Under the pieces are notes generated by a model. That model saw only the letters and a list, made by a program, of their open reading frames with translations, made no database searches and was not told the DNA's origin. From NCBI GenBank assembly GCA_000961655.1, contig LADR01000032.1:17777-81776 (forward strand): a DNA stretch of 64,000 nt, given 5' to 3'. Shown here in pieces: positions 44,834 to 53,780 of this stretch. This stretch comes from Desulfatitalea sp. BRH_c12 (GTDB lineage Bacteria; Desulfobacterota; Desulfobacteria; Desulfobacterales; Desulfosarcinaceae). The position numbers and the translations under genes are program-made. Numbering within the stretch: the stretch's first letter is position 1; each line of letters begins with the position of its first letter.

Positions 44834-46204
44834 TTAGGGAGCCATGGTGGGATGGGGTTGGTCCGCGATGGTATGCTGTTTTTCCGCGTGGCACCCTGAG
44901 GTTTTCTCTTCGCCGATATCGTTGCTGAACACCTGCATGCCCTTTTTCATGGCGCAAAAATCCCCGCACATGGTACACGTCTGCGCTTCTTCGGGCATGC
45001 GGTCGGCCCGGATAGCGCGCGCCGTGTCCGGAAACATCAGTAATTTATTCAAATCATCCCAGCGCATGTCGCGCCGTGCCATGGCGGCCTGTTTTTCGTT
45101 TTCCCGCCGGTCGGGGTATTTGGCCACATCGCCGATGCGAACCGCAAGGCGGGTGGCTCTGACACCTTCGCGCACGTCGGCTTCATTGGGCAGGGCCAGG
45201 TGTTCGGAAGGGGTGATGTAGCACACCAGATCCGCCCCATAACGGGCGGAGTTGGCCGCCCCAATGGCGGATGCGATATGATCGTAGCCTGCGCCGGTAT
45301 CCAGGGGTAAGGGGCCCAGAACATAGTAGGGCGCATTGCCACTCATCCGTTTTTCCAGCATGATATTGGCCTCGATTTCATCGAGCGGCACATGCCCCGG
45401 TCCTTCGACCATCATCTGGCAGCCCATGCCGCGCCCGAGTTCGGCCAGCTCGCAGTTGATGATCATTTCCGCCATCTGGGCCCGGTCGTGGCTGTCGTGG
45501 ATGGCGCCGGCCCGGATGCCGTTGCCCAGGGAGAGCACGGCATCGTATTTTTTCATCAGGGCGCACACCCGATCGAACTGCGCGTACAGGGGATTCTCTT
45601 TTTTATTCTGATCCATCCAGGCCACCATGAAGGTGCCGCCCTTGGATACCAGGCCGCCATAGCGGTAGCCCTGTTTGCGCAGACGTTCGATGGTGTACAG
45701 ATTTATCCCGCAGTGAATGGCCATGAAGCTCAAGCCGTCGTCCAACTGGCGCTCGATCAGGTCGAAAAGATATTCGGGGTCGAGCCGCGAGGGATTTTGA
45801 TATTTGCGGGCGGCTTCGCTGAAAGCCTGGTAAAGGGGCACATTGCCTACCGGAAGCGTGGAATGCGCCAAAACGGTGCGCCGGATGGCATCCAGGTCGC
45901 CGCCCGTGGAAAGTTCCATCAAGGTGTCGGCACCCTCCTGCTCGGCGGCAATGGCTTTGCGCACTTCGGCATCGACATCGCAGATATCCGAAGAGGTTCC
46001 GATCGAGGCGTTGACTTTGGTGCGCAACCCGGTGCCGATGCCCACGACCTTCTGCTGGACCCGCTTGGGGTTGTTGGGAATCACGATTTCCCCTTTGGCC
46101 ACGTAGGCCCGGATTTGTTCCGCCGGCATGTTTTCATCCAGCGCGACCTGTTTCATGTGAGCCGTGACGATGCCTTCCCGGGCAAGTTCGATCTGGGTTT
46201 TCAT
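44834..46204 (-). CDS. bzaF: ThiC paralogue, probable 5-hydroxybenzimidazole synthase BzaF
   Basis: The 456-residue protein is clearly of the ThiC family (MELSTGGDLDAIRRT; MVEGPGHVPLDEIEAN; GPLPLDTGAGYDH), radical-SAM enzymes that rearrange aminoimidazole ribotide. The cluster cysteines are C410-x2-C413-x3-C417, the short spacing of anaerobe-type ThiC, against x4 in E. coli ThiC. It is preceded by a cobalamin riboswitch and not a TPP riboswitch, and is followed by cobT and an O-methyltransferase. That arrangement is the one known for bza operons, where the ThiC paralogue makes the benzimidazole. Thiamine synthesis remains the alternative. Start ATG 46204 lies behind aaggag. Confidence 0.8.
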   Translation of the reverse strand: MKTQIELAREGIVTAHMKQVALDENMPAEQIRAYVAKGEIVIPNNPKRVQQKVVGIGTGLRTKVNASIGTSSDICDVDAEVRKAIAAEQEGADTLMELSTGGDLDAIRRTVLAHSTLPVGNVPLYQAFSEAARKYQNPSRLDPEYLFDLIERQLDDGLSFMAIHCGINLYTIERLRKQGYRYGGLVSKGGTFMVAWMDQNKKENPLYAQFDRVCALMKKYDAVLSLGNGIRAGAIHDSHDRAQMAEMIINCELAELGRGMGCQMMVEGPGHVPLDEIEANIMLEKRMSGNAPYYVLGPLPLDTGAGYDHIASAIGAANSARYGADLVCYITPSEHLALPNEADVREGVRATRLAVRIGDVAKYPDRRENEKQAAMARRDMRWDDLNKLLMFPDTARAIRADRMPEEAQTCTMCGDFCAMKKGMQVFSNDIGEEKTSGCHAEKQHTIADQPHPTMAP

Positions 46205-46242
46205 GGTGAACTCCTTAGCTTGGTGTATCGAACCTTCCGAAA

Positions 46243-46284
46243 ACAAAAAGGGCTCCGGAAGGTTGCAAAACCTTCTCGGAACCC
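46243..46284 (-). terminator. Rho-independent terminator of the riboswitch
   Basis: On the minus strand a stem of about 15 bp (gggttccgagaagg with ccttccggagccc, one bulge) is followed by tttttgttt. It lies between the aptamer and the ThiC-paralogue start, so ligand binding would end transcription early. Nine bases just downstream (cggaaggtt) complement one arm and could form an alternative pairing. Confidence 0.8.
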
Positions 46285-46299
46285 TTTGCCATCAAGCTC

Positions 46300-46470
46300 C
46301 ATGGTCGGCGTTCGGCACGTCTTCTGACTTCCGGTTTTTCCCCTTGCGCCTTCCCGATGCCGTGGCATCAGTGGCTGCCCATCCTTGGGCTTGCAGGTTG
46401 TAACCCGGTTACAGCGGCGGGACCGTCACGGAATTGCACCGTGTTCCGTTTGCTGAACGCATCCTCAAAA
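46300..46470 (-). ncRNA. Cobalamin (B12) riboswitch
   Basis: Reading the minus strand, the conserved core ggtgcaattccgtgacgg, then cccgccgctgtaa, is followed about 85 bases on by the B12 box aagtcagaagacgtgcc (near 46314-46330). These are the signatures of the adenosylcobalamin-type aptamer. Together with the terminator at 46243 it should switch off the ThiC-paralogue/cobT/methyltransferase operon when cobamide is plentiful. A TTGACG at 46506-46511 (minus strand) may be the -35 box of its promoter. Confidence 0.9.
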
Positions 46471-46627
46471 CAGATAGTTTTTGCTTTACTGTAAAGGAGG
46501 CGCTTCGTCAAGAGCTTTGGCGTGACCTGTGTAAAACGATGCCCTGTGCCGGAAATCAGAAAAGGCCGTACCTTTCGCGGCTTTACGCAAACCCTCGTCG
46601 CCGTGCTATCGCAGGGGATGCCACCTG

Positions 46628-46795
46628 TAGGGGCGACCGGCGGTCGCCCGGTGCGGGAGCAAAGCCACCACCTCAGGCCGCGCCATTTTGGGCGATGCCC
46701 CAAATACAGCGGTTCGCGCGGGCATCCTGACCATCAATGGCGTGAATACCCCGGCGATCCGGGTGGGTGGTCCACGCCACCATCCATTCGGTTAT
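46628..46795. repeat. Repeat scraps between the riboswitch and the protease gene
   Basis: Near 46628 a short palindromic piece (gaccggcggtcgcc) occurs. At 46753-46795 a fragment of the 28715-type hairpin (gatccgggtgggtggtcc, then catccattcggttatcc) is present. No gene is seen in 46471-46808. Confidence 0.55.
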
Positions 46796-46808
46796 CCCTC
46801 TTGAATCG

Positions 46809-49800
46809 CTACTCTTCCGGGGGTACGGCGGGCTTGCGCGGCAGGGTGGTTTTGCGCGCGGTGAGCGTGCGCATGATGTTGCGCAGCGGAATGGCCCAAT
46901 CGGTGCGGCGCGCCGGCTTGCCGCGGTAGATTTCGGCCAGCGAGAGATGCGGATCGCGCATGGGGCTGCGCAGGTAATGCCGCAGGGCGATCAGGCGCGC
47001 GCGCAACTGTTTTTCCAATTCGGCGCGCAGTTCTTCTTTGATCAAAAGGATGCGTTCCTTGGCGCCGGGCGCGGTCATTTCACCTTTGTACTTGGCGATC
47101 TTGTACTGAATTCGCAACCGCATCAATTCCTGCAGGCGCTGCTCATAGTCGCGGTCGAACCAGACCACTTCCGGAACCAGGTCGCCAAAATGGGTTACAC
47201 CCAAAACATCTTTGTCCTGGACCCAATAGCCCAATAAAAAATCCTGATCCAGGTCCATGTAGTTCTTCAAGGGCATGTACATGCGCCGCAGATAGGTAAG
47301 CACTTTCTCAGTTTTCTTTTTGTGGCCGCCGATGATGACCGATCCGCCGACTTCACCGATTTTAACCCCCTTGGTCCAGGGCGCGCCGGTGATGCCGAAG
47401 TCGTTGAATACCGGCAGAAGCATCAAGGCCGACAGCGTGTTGATGGCCAGTGCGTACCCGGCCGACGGTCCGCCGACATTGTACGAAGCCGACAGCAGTT
47501 GGTGATGGATGGTGTAATTTTCCAGAAAGTCCCCGAGCAGGCGGGCCGTGCTCACCTTGGGATCGAGGCCTTGCAGGTAGTTTTTCACCATGGTCAGGGC
47601 TTCCTGGGCCGATTGCTGGGTCATCTGCACAGCCATGTCCAATTCAGCGGCTGCATCCGCCGTGGAGGAGACCGCGCCGGTGACCAGTACATTGCGGTCC
47701 GAGACCCGGTAGGTCAGGCTGGTGGCAATGGGCAACAGCACACCGGAGACATCGTTGGCGCCCACACCGATAATGAAGCCCACCTGCGGTTCTTGGCTCA
47801 GTTCGGCTTCCAGGAATTCGTCCAACTGCACTTTGCCTTTTTTGGTTGGGCTTTGCGAGATCTCTTGTTTGGCCGCGGCCAAGTGCGAACGCGTCAGCGG
47901 ATACTGGTCCGATGAAACGATTTTTTCACAGCCGGCGCGAAAATCTTCGTAGTGATCGAGCAGGCGCAGCGGCTTAGCCTTGATCAGGCTGCGCAGGGCG
48001 GCCGGCAGGTCCACGGCTTCGACAATTCCCAGGATTGTCTTCAGGTTGAACTTGATAAAGTTGTTTTTGACTTCTTCGGAAGCATCTTCCATCTGCCTGA
48101 AACGCTGCAGTACTTCGAATTCGGTGCTACGCAGCGCGCGCGCCTTTTCCACGAAGGCGGCGTAATCGGCCGGGGTGTTGCACAATCCCTGGGCGCTGTC
48201 GATGATCATGCGGATATTCAGGTCTTCGGCCAGGGGAATATCCTTGAGGCCACCGTCCACAATCCCACGAATGTCATCCTTGCTCATGCTGCCGGAGACT
48301 TCCAGCACCTTCAGGCGCTTGGAACGCACCAGGGCCGGATCGATGATGTCCAGCCGGTTGGTGGTCAGCACAGTGAAGACACGCCGCAGCGGAATTTCGC
48401 CATCGATCAGGTTGAGAAACTTGTTGGTCAGTTTGTCGGTGGGCGACCCGCCCGAAGCACTGCGTCGCGGCGCCAAAGCGTCGCCTTCATCGAAGAAGAC
48501 AACCGTGGGCGCAATCATCTTGGCGATGTCGAAAAGTTTCTCCAGATTCTCCACCGCGCCGTCGATGGGATTGGCCGGATCCTGCAGGGCGCTGGCGCTG
48601 GTGGCGATATCGTGGACATCCTTGTTCTCGCTGAGCCAGGTGCGTACCAGGAAAGTCTTGCCCCCGCCCGGAGGTCCATTAAGCACCACGCCTTTTTCTT
48701 CTTCGACCCCGTAGTAAAGGCAGTTGTTGGTCATTTCCGAAAAGGTATCCTTGATGCCGCCGATATACTCTTCCCATCTGACATGCCGGTCCATGCGGTC
48801 GACAATGCGCTTGTACAGGTCGCCGTAAGAGTTCTGGGCGACCAGTTCGAAGGCCTGGCGCACCAGCAACTGATCCTTCAGATAGGCGGTGGTGAAATCG
48901 CGCTTTATCTCCACGACCGAGTGAATCAATTTGCGAACATAGGAGGGGATCACTTTCAGGCTGCGCTCGTCGAAAACATTGTAGACAAGATCGACGGCTT
49001 GGTCCAGTTCCTGGCGGCTGATGGGTGCCGGCCGATCGGGCGTTGTCGCAAGGCCTGGGGTGCGCACGTCGATGTCGTGGCGCTGCAACTCCAGTCGCAC
49101 CACCTCTCTGAGGTTAGAAGGATTTTTCCAGAAGTCGGCGATATTGATGATTTTGCCTTTTTCCACAAAGCGGCGGTAAATGGCTGCGTCGAATCGCTCG
49201 GCCTGGTCGGTGGTAGCGATCAGCAGACAGTCGCGCTTGCCGCTGATGATCTCATCAATGACAATATTGGAGGTGTCGATCAGGGTGCGCTGCTGTCGTT
49301 CGGCTCCGCCCGAGTGGCTCTCCACGCGGCCGAAGGCGCTGTGGGCTTCTTCTATGTGGCGGATGGCGGTTTTGCGCGGGTCGCCCAGCGTGCGTTTGAA
49401 GTAGTTGCCGGGTTCGCCAGCCAGTGCGGTCTGGTAGTCGTTGGGGGTCACCATGGCATAATCGACCACAAGCCCTTGTTCTTCGAGTACGGAAAGATTG
49501 AGGCGGATTTGCGTCCTGAAAATCCAGCGTAACAAGGGCATGCGCCCAAGGCGTTTGTAGAATTTTAGGCGCTTGCGGCGCGCGATCTCCATCGAAAGGG
49601 TCGGATCGATTTCATCCACGCTTTTCCAGAAGGGTTCGTCGGCCAGCAAGGCTTCTTTTTTCTGATCCAGGTCGATTTCAGGCAGCACGCGATCGCTGAA
49701 GATCACTTTTTCTATCGTTTCGGTCACTGTCGAAGTTTTGCCGCTGCCCGACGGGCCTACGACAAGCAGCAGGGGGGCTTTGGGAATGATCGGGTCGGCC

Positions 49801-50243
49801 ACGTACTCTTTGCGGATATGCGCGCGGTAAATTTTTTCAAACAGGGATTCCAGTTCAACGGGTACGTGCACATCCGACAGGGCATGATCGAGCAGGCTGA
49901 GCAGGTAGAGATAATCCTTGGCGGTGACCTCTTTTTCCAGAATGCGGTTCCAGGCATCCTGTGGGTTGGATTGTCCGGAGAGTTCAAAGCGTTTTTGCCA
50001 GTTTGTCAAAATTGCCGGATCGCGCAGGACCTGGAAGGTTTTTTCGGGCGTATCCATGAAAAACGAGAGCAGCCAATCGGTCACCGCATTGAGCCACCCC
50101 ACGGGCGGGGTAAACTGGTTCAGGCGCGCCCGCATGAAAGCCTTGGTCTCATAAGGCCATGAGGCCACCAGACCCTGTATCTCCGCAATGCGGTGCTCGG
50201 GTAAGCGGACATAGGTGACTTTTTTGGTTGTGCGGCGGGCCAT
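46809..50243 (-). CDS. Large Lon-type protease with two AAA+ modules
   Basis: The 1144-residue protein holds a first P-loop GPSGSGKT (about 163-170) with IVIDEI near 330, and a second AAA+ module with GPPGGGKT (about 523-530), VVFFDEGDALAP near 581-592 and a sensor TTNRLD near 627. The C-terminal part matches the Lon protease domain: GGPSAG with the catalytic Ser near 927, and IGGHKKKTEKV with the lysine near 975. Ordinary Lon has one AAA+ module and about 800 residues, so this is a separate architecture. Its roughly 150-residue N-terminus has no recognised domain. The ATG follows the SPFH gene's stop by two bases, so the two are expressed together and may form a membrane-tethered proteolytic machine (inference). 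Confidence 0.85.
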   Translation of the reverse strand: MARRTTKKVTYVRLPEHRIAEIQGLVASWPYETKAFMRARLNQFTPPVGWLNAVTDWLLSFFMDTPEKTFQVLRDPAILTNWQKRFELSGQSNPQDAWNRILEKEVTAKDYLYLLSLLDHALSDVHVPVELESLFEKIYRAHIRKEYVADPIIPKAPLLLVVGPSGSGKTSTVTETIEKVIFSDRVLPEIDLDQKKEALLADEPFWKSVDEIDPTLSMEIARRKRLKFYKRLGRMPLLRWIFRTQIRLNLSVLEEQGLVVDYAMVTPNDYQTALAGEPGNYFKRTLGDPRKTAIRHIEEAHSAFGRVESHSGGAERQQRTLIDTSNIVIDEIISGKRDCLLIATTDQAERFDAAIYRRFVEKGKIINIADFWKNPSNLREVVRLELQRHDIDVRTPGLATTPDRPAPISRQELDQAVDLVYNVFDERSLKVIPSYVRKLIHSVVEIKRDFTTAYLKDQLLVRQAFELVAQNSYGDLYKRIVDRMDRHVRWEEYIGGIKDTFSEMTNNCLYYGVEEEKGVVLNGPPGGGKTFLVRTWLSENKDVHDIATSASALQDPANPIDGAVENLEKLFDIAKMIAPTVVFFDEGDALAPRRSASGGSPTDKLTNKFLNLIDGEIPLRRVFTVLTTNRLDIIDPALVRSKRLKVLEVSGSMSKDDIRGIVDGGLKDIPLAEDLNIRMIIDSAQGLCNTPADYAAFVEKARALRSTEFEVLQRFRQMEDASEEVKNNFIKFNLKTILGIVEAVDLPAALRSLIKAKPLRLLDHYEDFRAGCEKIVSSDQYPLTRSHLAAAKQEISQSPTKKGKVQLDEFLEAELSQEPQVGFIIGVGANDVSGVLLPIATSLTYRVSDRNVLVTGAVSSTADAAAELDMAVQMTQQSAQEALTMVKNYLQGLDPKVSTARLLGDFLENYTIHHQLLSASYNVGGPSAGYALAINTLSALMLLPVFNDFGITGAPWTKGVKIGEVGGSVIIGGHKKKTEKVLTYLRRMYMPLKNYMDLDQDFLLGYWVQDKDVLGVTHFGDLVPEVVWFDRDYEQRLQELMRLRIQYKIAKYKGEMTAPGAKERILLIKEELRAELEKQLRARLIALRHYLRSPMRDPHLSLAEIYRGKPARRTDWAIPLRNIMRTLTARKTTLPRKPAVPPEE

Positions 50244-50245
50244 CA

Positions 50246-51199
50246 CTATTCTCCGGGTTGCCGACGCGTTTCTGGTTTCATTGCCGAGGTTGGCAATGTC
50301 AGCCCGGGCGATCCCTCGGTGTTCTGGATCACCACCGTGTTTTGGCCTTCCTGGTTCTTTTCATAGGCGGTGGCCCATTTTTGCTGTGTCAGGAACTGCA
50401 AAATAGCGTTATCCGTAGAACCGTCTTCCCGGCCGACACTCTTTTGCAAAGCCTGAATGCCGTCCACATACGCCGCGTACAATTTGCGGATGCGGCTGGC
50501 CTCCTGATCGGCGGCATAGTTTTCCGCTTCGGCTATCAGTTCGCGGCGCTTTTTCTCTTCGGTGGCCTCGACCAGCTTGTCTCCGAAAGAGGTTTCTTTG
50601 AGCACGAAACTGACGACCTCGATGCCGTACTTGCTCTCCAGCGTGGGGCCACCCTCGTTGATCGGTCGCGACTTGAGCGCCTGGTAGATTTTTTCCTTGA
50701 CCTTTTCGCGGTCGGAAATGAGTTCATCGACCGGTTCGGCTTGCAGCAGATCCTTGACGATACCGTCGTAGTCGCCCTGCAGCAAGTCCATGGCATTCAG
50801 GTTTTCAATGGCCCAGGTCTGCAGGCTGCGAATGCGGTAGGTGAGCACGGCCGAACTCCACAAGGCAACATTGCCCTTGGAGATGATGCGCATCGGTTCA
50901 GCCGTGCCGCCTAGCTGGAGATGCTGGTTCATCAGGGCGACCTCCTGCTCGATGCTCGTAAAGAAAGGCAGTCGCATATGCCACCCCACGTCGGTCACCG
51001 CCTGGCGCTGTCCGCCGAGGCGCTCGAGGACAATGGCATAGTTCATCTTGACCTTGTAAATGGTCTTGGTGGCATAAATGATCGCAACCAAGCCATAGGC
51101 GATGACCATCACGGCGAGGACCGCGATAATGCGGCGCGTGACCTTTTTGACAAAGGCCCTGCGCAAAAATTGCTGCTGCTGTTGCTGAATATCTGCCAT
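50246..51199 (-). CDS. SPFH/band 7 membrane protein (prohibitin/HflK-like)
   Basis: The 317-residue protein has one N-terminal membrane segment (IIAVLAVMVIAYGLVAIIYA, near 23-42), the SPFH start VLERLGGQRQAVTDVGWHMRLPFF, and a long C-terminal helix with EEKKRRELIAEAENYAADQEASRIRK. HflK/HflC and prohibitins of this family form rings that bind FtsH-type proteases. The ATG at 51199 follows aaggag; the longer frame to 51313 covers the promoter. Cotranscription with the Lon-type protease suggests the same sort of partnership. Confidence 0.87.
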   Translation of the reverse strand: MADIQQQQQQFLRRAFVKKVTRRIIAVLAVMVIAYGLVAIIYATKTIYKVKMNYAIVLERLGGQRQAVTDVGWHMRLPFFTSIEQEVALMNQHLQLGGTAEPMRIISKGNVALWSSAVLTYRIRSLQTWAIENLNAMDLLQGDYDGIVKDLLQAEPVDELISDREKVKEKIYQALKSRPINEGGPTLESKYGIEVVSFVLKETSFGDKLVEATEEKKRRELIAEAENYAADQEASRIRKLYAAYVDGIQALQKSVGREDGSTDNAILQFLTQQKWATAYEKNQEGQNTVVIQNTEGSPGLTLPTSAMKPETRRQPGE

Positions 51200-51284
51200 G
51201 CCGACTCCTTGATTTCTTTTCAAGTGCCCTGCACTGAAGGAACAACGCGACATTTGGGACTGGAAGAATGGCTGTTCAGAGAAG

Positions 51285-51313
51285 ATGATATTGAGGGAAG
51301 TGGAGAGCGTCAA
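51285..51313 (-). promoter_or_regulatory. Sigma-70-type promoter of the SPFH/protease operon
   Basis: On the minus strand TTGACG (51313-51308) and TATCAT (51290-51285) are separated by 17 bases, each one mismatch from consensus. Transcription would start about 75-80 bases before the SPFH start codon. The rest of the gap up to 51537 shows no gene. Confidence 0.65.
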
Positions 51314-51537
51314 GGGGCTTCAGGTGCCACGGTTTGTCGCGCGCACGTTCGAACCGCTTTTTTTAACGCGTGTGCCGGCCGACATCATATTTTGCAATGC
51401 CAGCTAAAGGTGTTGCAACAAATTAGAACATAAAAACAAGCCCGGTTCAATGGAAAACATCGGCCGCTGCGGGGGTAACCGCATTTCGGACTATCGATTT
51501 GCCTTCAGGGGGATCTTGCGGGATCAGAATGGCCGCT

Positions 51538-51981
51538 TCAGATTTTTTTTCGGATGTAAAGCGTTTTCAGTATGCGCGCGACGATGTCGCCTGCAGCGTC
51601 TTTGATTTCAACGGACAAGTCGGGCAAATACTTCTGTCCATTGGCCGTCCGGGTCACAATGGTATCGACGAGATCGCGGTCAACGCGAAACTCGGCCGTC
51701 AACGTTCCCGTGCCGGGTTTAACGAATTCGATGCCGGCCGCCTTGTCCCAGACCACGTAGGATTTTCCCAGAATCTGGATCAGCATCAGCATATAGAAGG
51801 GATCGGTCATCGCATACAGCGACCCGCCAAAGTGGGTGCCCACGTAATTGCGGTTATACCAGTGCATTTTCATTTGGACGGTCATGCGGGTATAATCCGC
51901 GGCCAGGCTGCGAATCGTAATTCCCGTTGCCCAATAGGGCGGGTAGGCATTGATGAGGAGTTTAAAAAGAGTAGGGGTCAT
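51538..51981 (-). CDS. Hotdog-fold protein, DUF4442/thioesterase-like
   Basis: The 147-residue protein has a hotdog helix region NYVGTHFGGSLYAMTDPFYMLML near 47-69 and a strand set ending DIVARILKTLYIRKK. It resembles DUF4442/PaaI-like proteins that bind acyl-CoA. The HxGG-like motif is THFGG. ATG 51981 follows aaaagga; codons before it are not supported. The substrate is unknown. Confidence 0.8.
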   Translation of the reverse strand: MTPTLFKLLINAYPPYWATGITIRSLAADYTRMTVQMKMHWYNRNYVGTHFGGSLYAMTDPFYMLMLIQILGKSYVVWDKAAGIEFVKPGTGTLTAEFRVDRDLVDTIVTRTANGQKYLPDLSVEIKDAAGDIVARILKTLYIRKKI

Positions 51982-52145
51982 TGGTCCTTTTGCCCGTTGG
52001 CGCGTTTGCCCGTTGGTCCGATGGGTGGTTGGACAGTTCATAGCACTTCAGGGCTCAGAGGCGCAACTGTGGTGTCGTCATCGTCAGCATCGGCATTCTT
52101 GTTAAGGGTGGAAGGATGTGCTATCGTTCCAAAATGTTAGGATAA

Positions 52146-53780
52146 ATGTCGTCAACCGATGCACGGGAGCGCCCCTTGGCAGTCCGCGGATTCAGAACGA
52201 AGATCGCCCTTCATGTTGCTTTGCTGGTCCTGGTATCGGCCCTGGTCACGGACGTGTTGGTCATCCTGGTCGTTCAGGGGGTGTTGACGCGCAATCACCT
52301 GGCTCAGCAACGCGTGCTGCTGGGAACGGTGGCGCGGGCGGCCCTCGCGGGCGGTGTTTTGCCGGGGCATCCATCCCCTGGCGACAGGGACGTGGGCGGC
52401 CCCCGCCTCCCCACCCAGGCGGCGCCCTGGCCGGTGTATCTCATACTCCACCCGGATGGGCGGCCTTTCCACCAGCAGGGCGATCAGCGTCGACTGGAGG
52501 CCCTATTGCTGCCCGGCGCTGCGGCCACGTTACAGAGCGATACTTCCTACCATGAAAACATCGGTTTGACGTGGGCGGTTTTCTGGTGGCAGGCAGAGGC
52601 GGTCATTGTGGCGGTGCCGCTGAAAGATGGCGACCGTTTACAGGGCGCCGCGGCCGCCGTGGTGCCGCTGACCGATCTTTATGAAAAGCTGCGTCAATAT
52701 AACAAGCCGGTCTTTCTTTATATCGTATTGAACACCGTCTTATTGAGCATCGTTGGTCTGTATCGCATCTTTCGCATCTACCTGCGGCCGATTGACCGCA
52801 TTGTGCGTCAGGCCGACGAGTACGATCTGGGCGAAGATATCTTCTTCACCTTCCGCCAGGAAGACGATGAATTAAACCGCCTCTCCCAGTCTTTGAACCG
52901 CATGCTCCAGCGTATCTCCGCGGACAAGCACACGCTTCGCCAGACAGTGTCCTCGCTGGAAAGGGCCAATCAAGAACTCAAGCAGGCTCAGGCAGAGATT
53001 GTTCGCGCCGAAAAGATGGCCTCGGTCGGCCGCCTGGCGGCCGGCATCGCTCACGAGATCGGCAACCCCATCGGCATCGTGCTGGGCTACCTGGACCTGA
53101 TCAGGCAGCCTGACCTGGGCAAGTCCGAGCACGACGATTTTGCCCGACGCGCCGAAAAGGAGATTCAGCGCATCAACACGATCATCCGTCAGCTTCTGGA
53201 TTTGGCGCGGCCCAAGGAGAGTGTCGCCCAACTGCTTTCAGTGCATGCCGTCATCGAAGAGATCGTGGGCGTATTGACGCATCAGCCCATGATGACGAAC
53301 ATCCGGTTGCGGACTGCGTTCAATGCGGCCGACGATCACGTCTGGGCCGATGCCGATCAACTACGCCAGGTATTTCTGAACCTGCTTCTCAATGCGGCCG
53401 ACGCCATCTGCGGTAGAGACGACCAGTCAGAGCCTCGAATCGACATTCGCACAACCCCTGGCCAGGGGCCGGTCACATCGCAGGCGGATTGGATAACCAT
53501 CGATTTCCAGGACAATGGCGAGGGCATTGCCGAAGGTCAGCTCGAAAACATTTTCGACCCCTTTTATACCACCAAGGATCCGGGCAAAGGCACCGGTCTT
53601 GGATTGTCCGTCAGTTACATGATTATCGAAAAACTGGGCGGGACCATCGCCGTGCAAAGCCAACGGGGACAGGGCACCACTTTCACCATCCGACTGCCGC
53701 TTCGATTCCGTCCGACCTCCGTTGAAGATGGGGGATCGATGCACCTGCAGATTGCGGACCAGTCAGCGAGCTCACCATGA
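52146..53780 (+). CDS. Membrane sensor histidine kinase
   Basis: The 544-residue kinase has membrane segments near 22-44 and 187-208, a periplasmic sensor of about 140 residues, a HAMP-like linker and the HisKA motif GRLAAGIAHEIGNPIG with phosphorylated His303. The ATP-binding part has NLLLNAADAI, DNGEGIAEGQLENIFDPFYTTK and GTGLGLSVSYMI. It is of the NtrB/ZraS-like class. Its stop overlaps the response-regulator start (ATGA), so the two form a pair. No signal is deducible. Confidence 0.92.
   Translation: MSSTDARERPLAVRGFRTKIALHVALLVLVSALVTDVLVILVVQGVLTRNHLAQQRVLLGTVARAALAGGVLPGHPSPGDRDVGGPRLPTQAAPWPVYLILHPDGRPFHQQGDQRRLEALLLPGAAATLQSDTSYHENIGLTWAVFWWQAEAVIVAVPLKDGDRLQGAAAAVVPLTDLYEKLRQYNKPVFLYIVLNTVLLSIVGLYRIFRIYLRPIDRIVRQADEYDLGEDIFFTFRQEDDELNRLSQSLNRMLQRISADKHTLRQTVSSLERANQELKQAQAEIVRAEKMASVGRLAAGIAHEIGNPIGIVLGYLDLIRQPDLGKSEHDDFARRAEKEIQRINTIIRQLLDLARPKESVAQLLSVHAVIEEIVGVLTHQPMMTNIRLRTAFNAADDHVWADADQLRQVFLNLLLNAADAICGRDDQSEPRIDIRTTPGQGPVTSQADWITIDFQDNGEGIAEGQLENIFDPFYTTKDPGKGTGLGLSVSYMIIEKLGGTIAVQSQRGQGTTFTIRLPLRFRPTSVEDGGSMHLQIADQSASSP

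Noticed and set aside
46205..46470. TPP riboswitch in front of the ThiC paralogue
   Set aside because: No thi-box is seen, whereas the B12 box and the cobalamin aptamer core are clear.
47952..49532. Open frame of 526 codons on the plus strand
   Set aside because: Antisense shadow of the Lon-type protease gene; no ribosome site and no recognisable domain.
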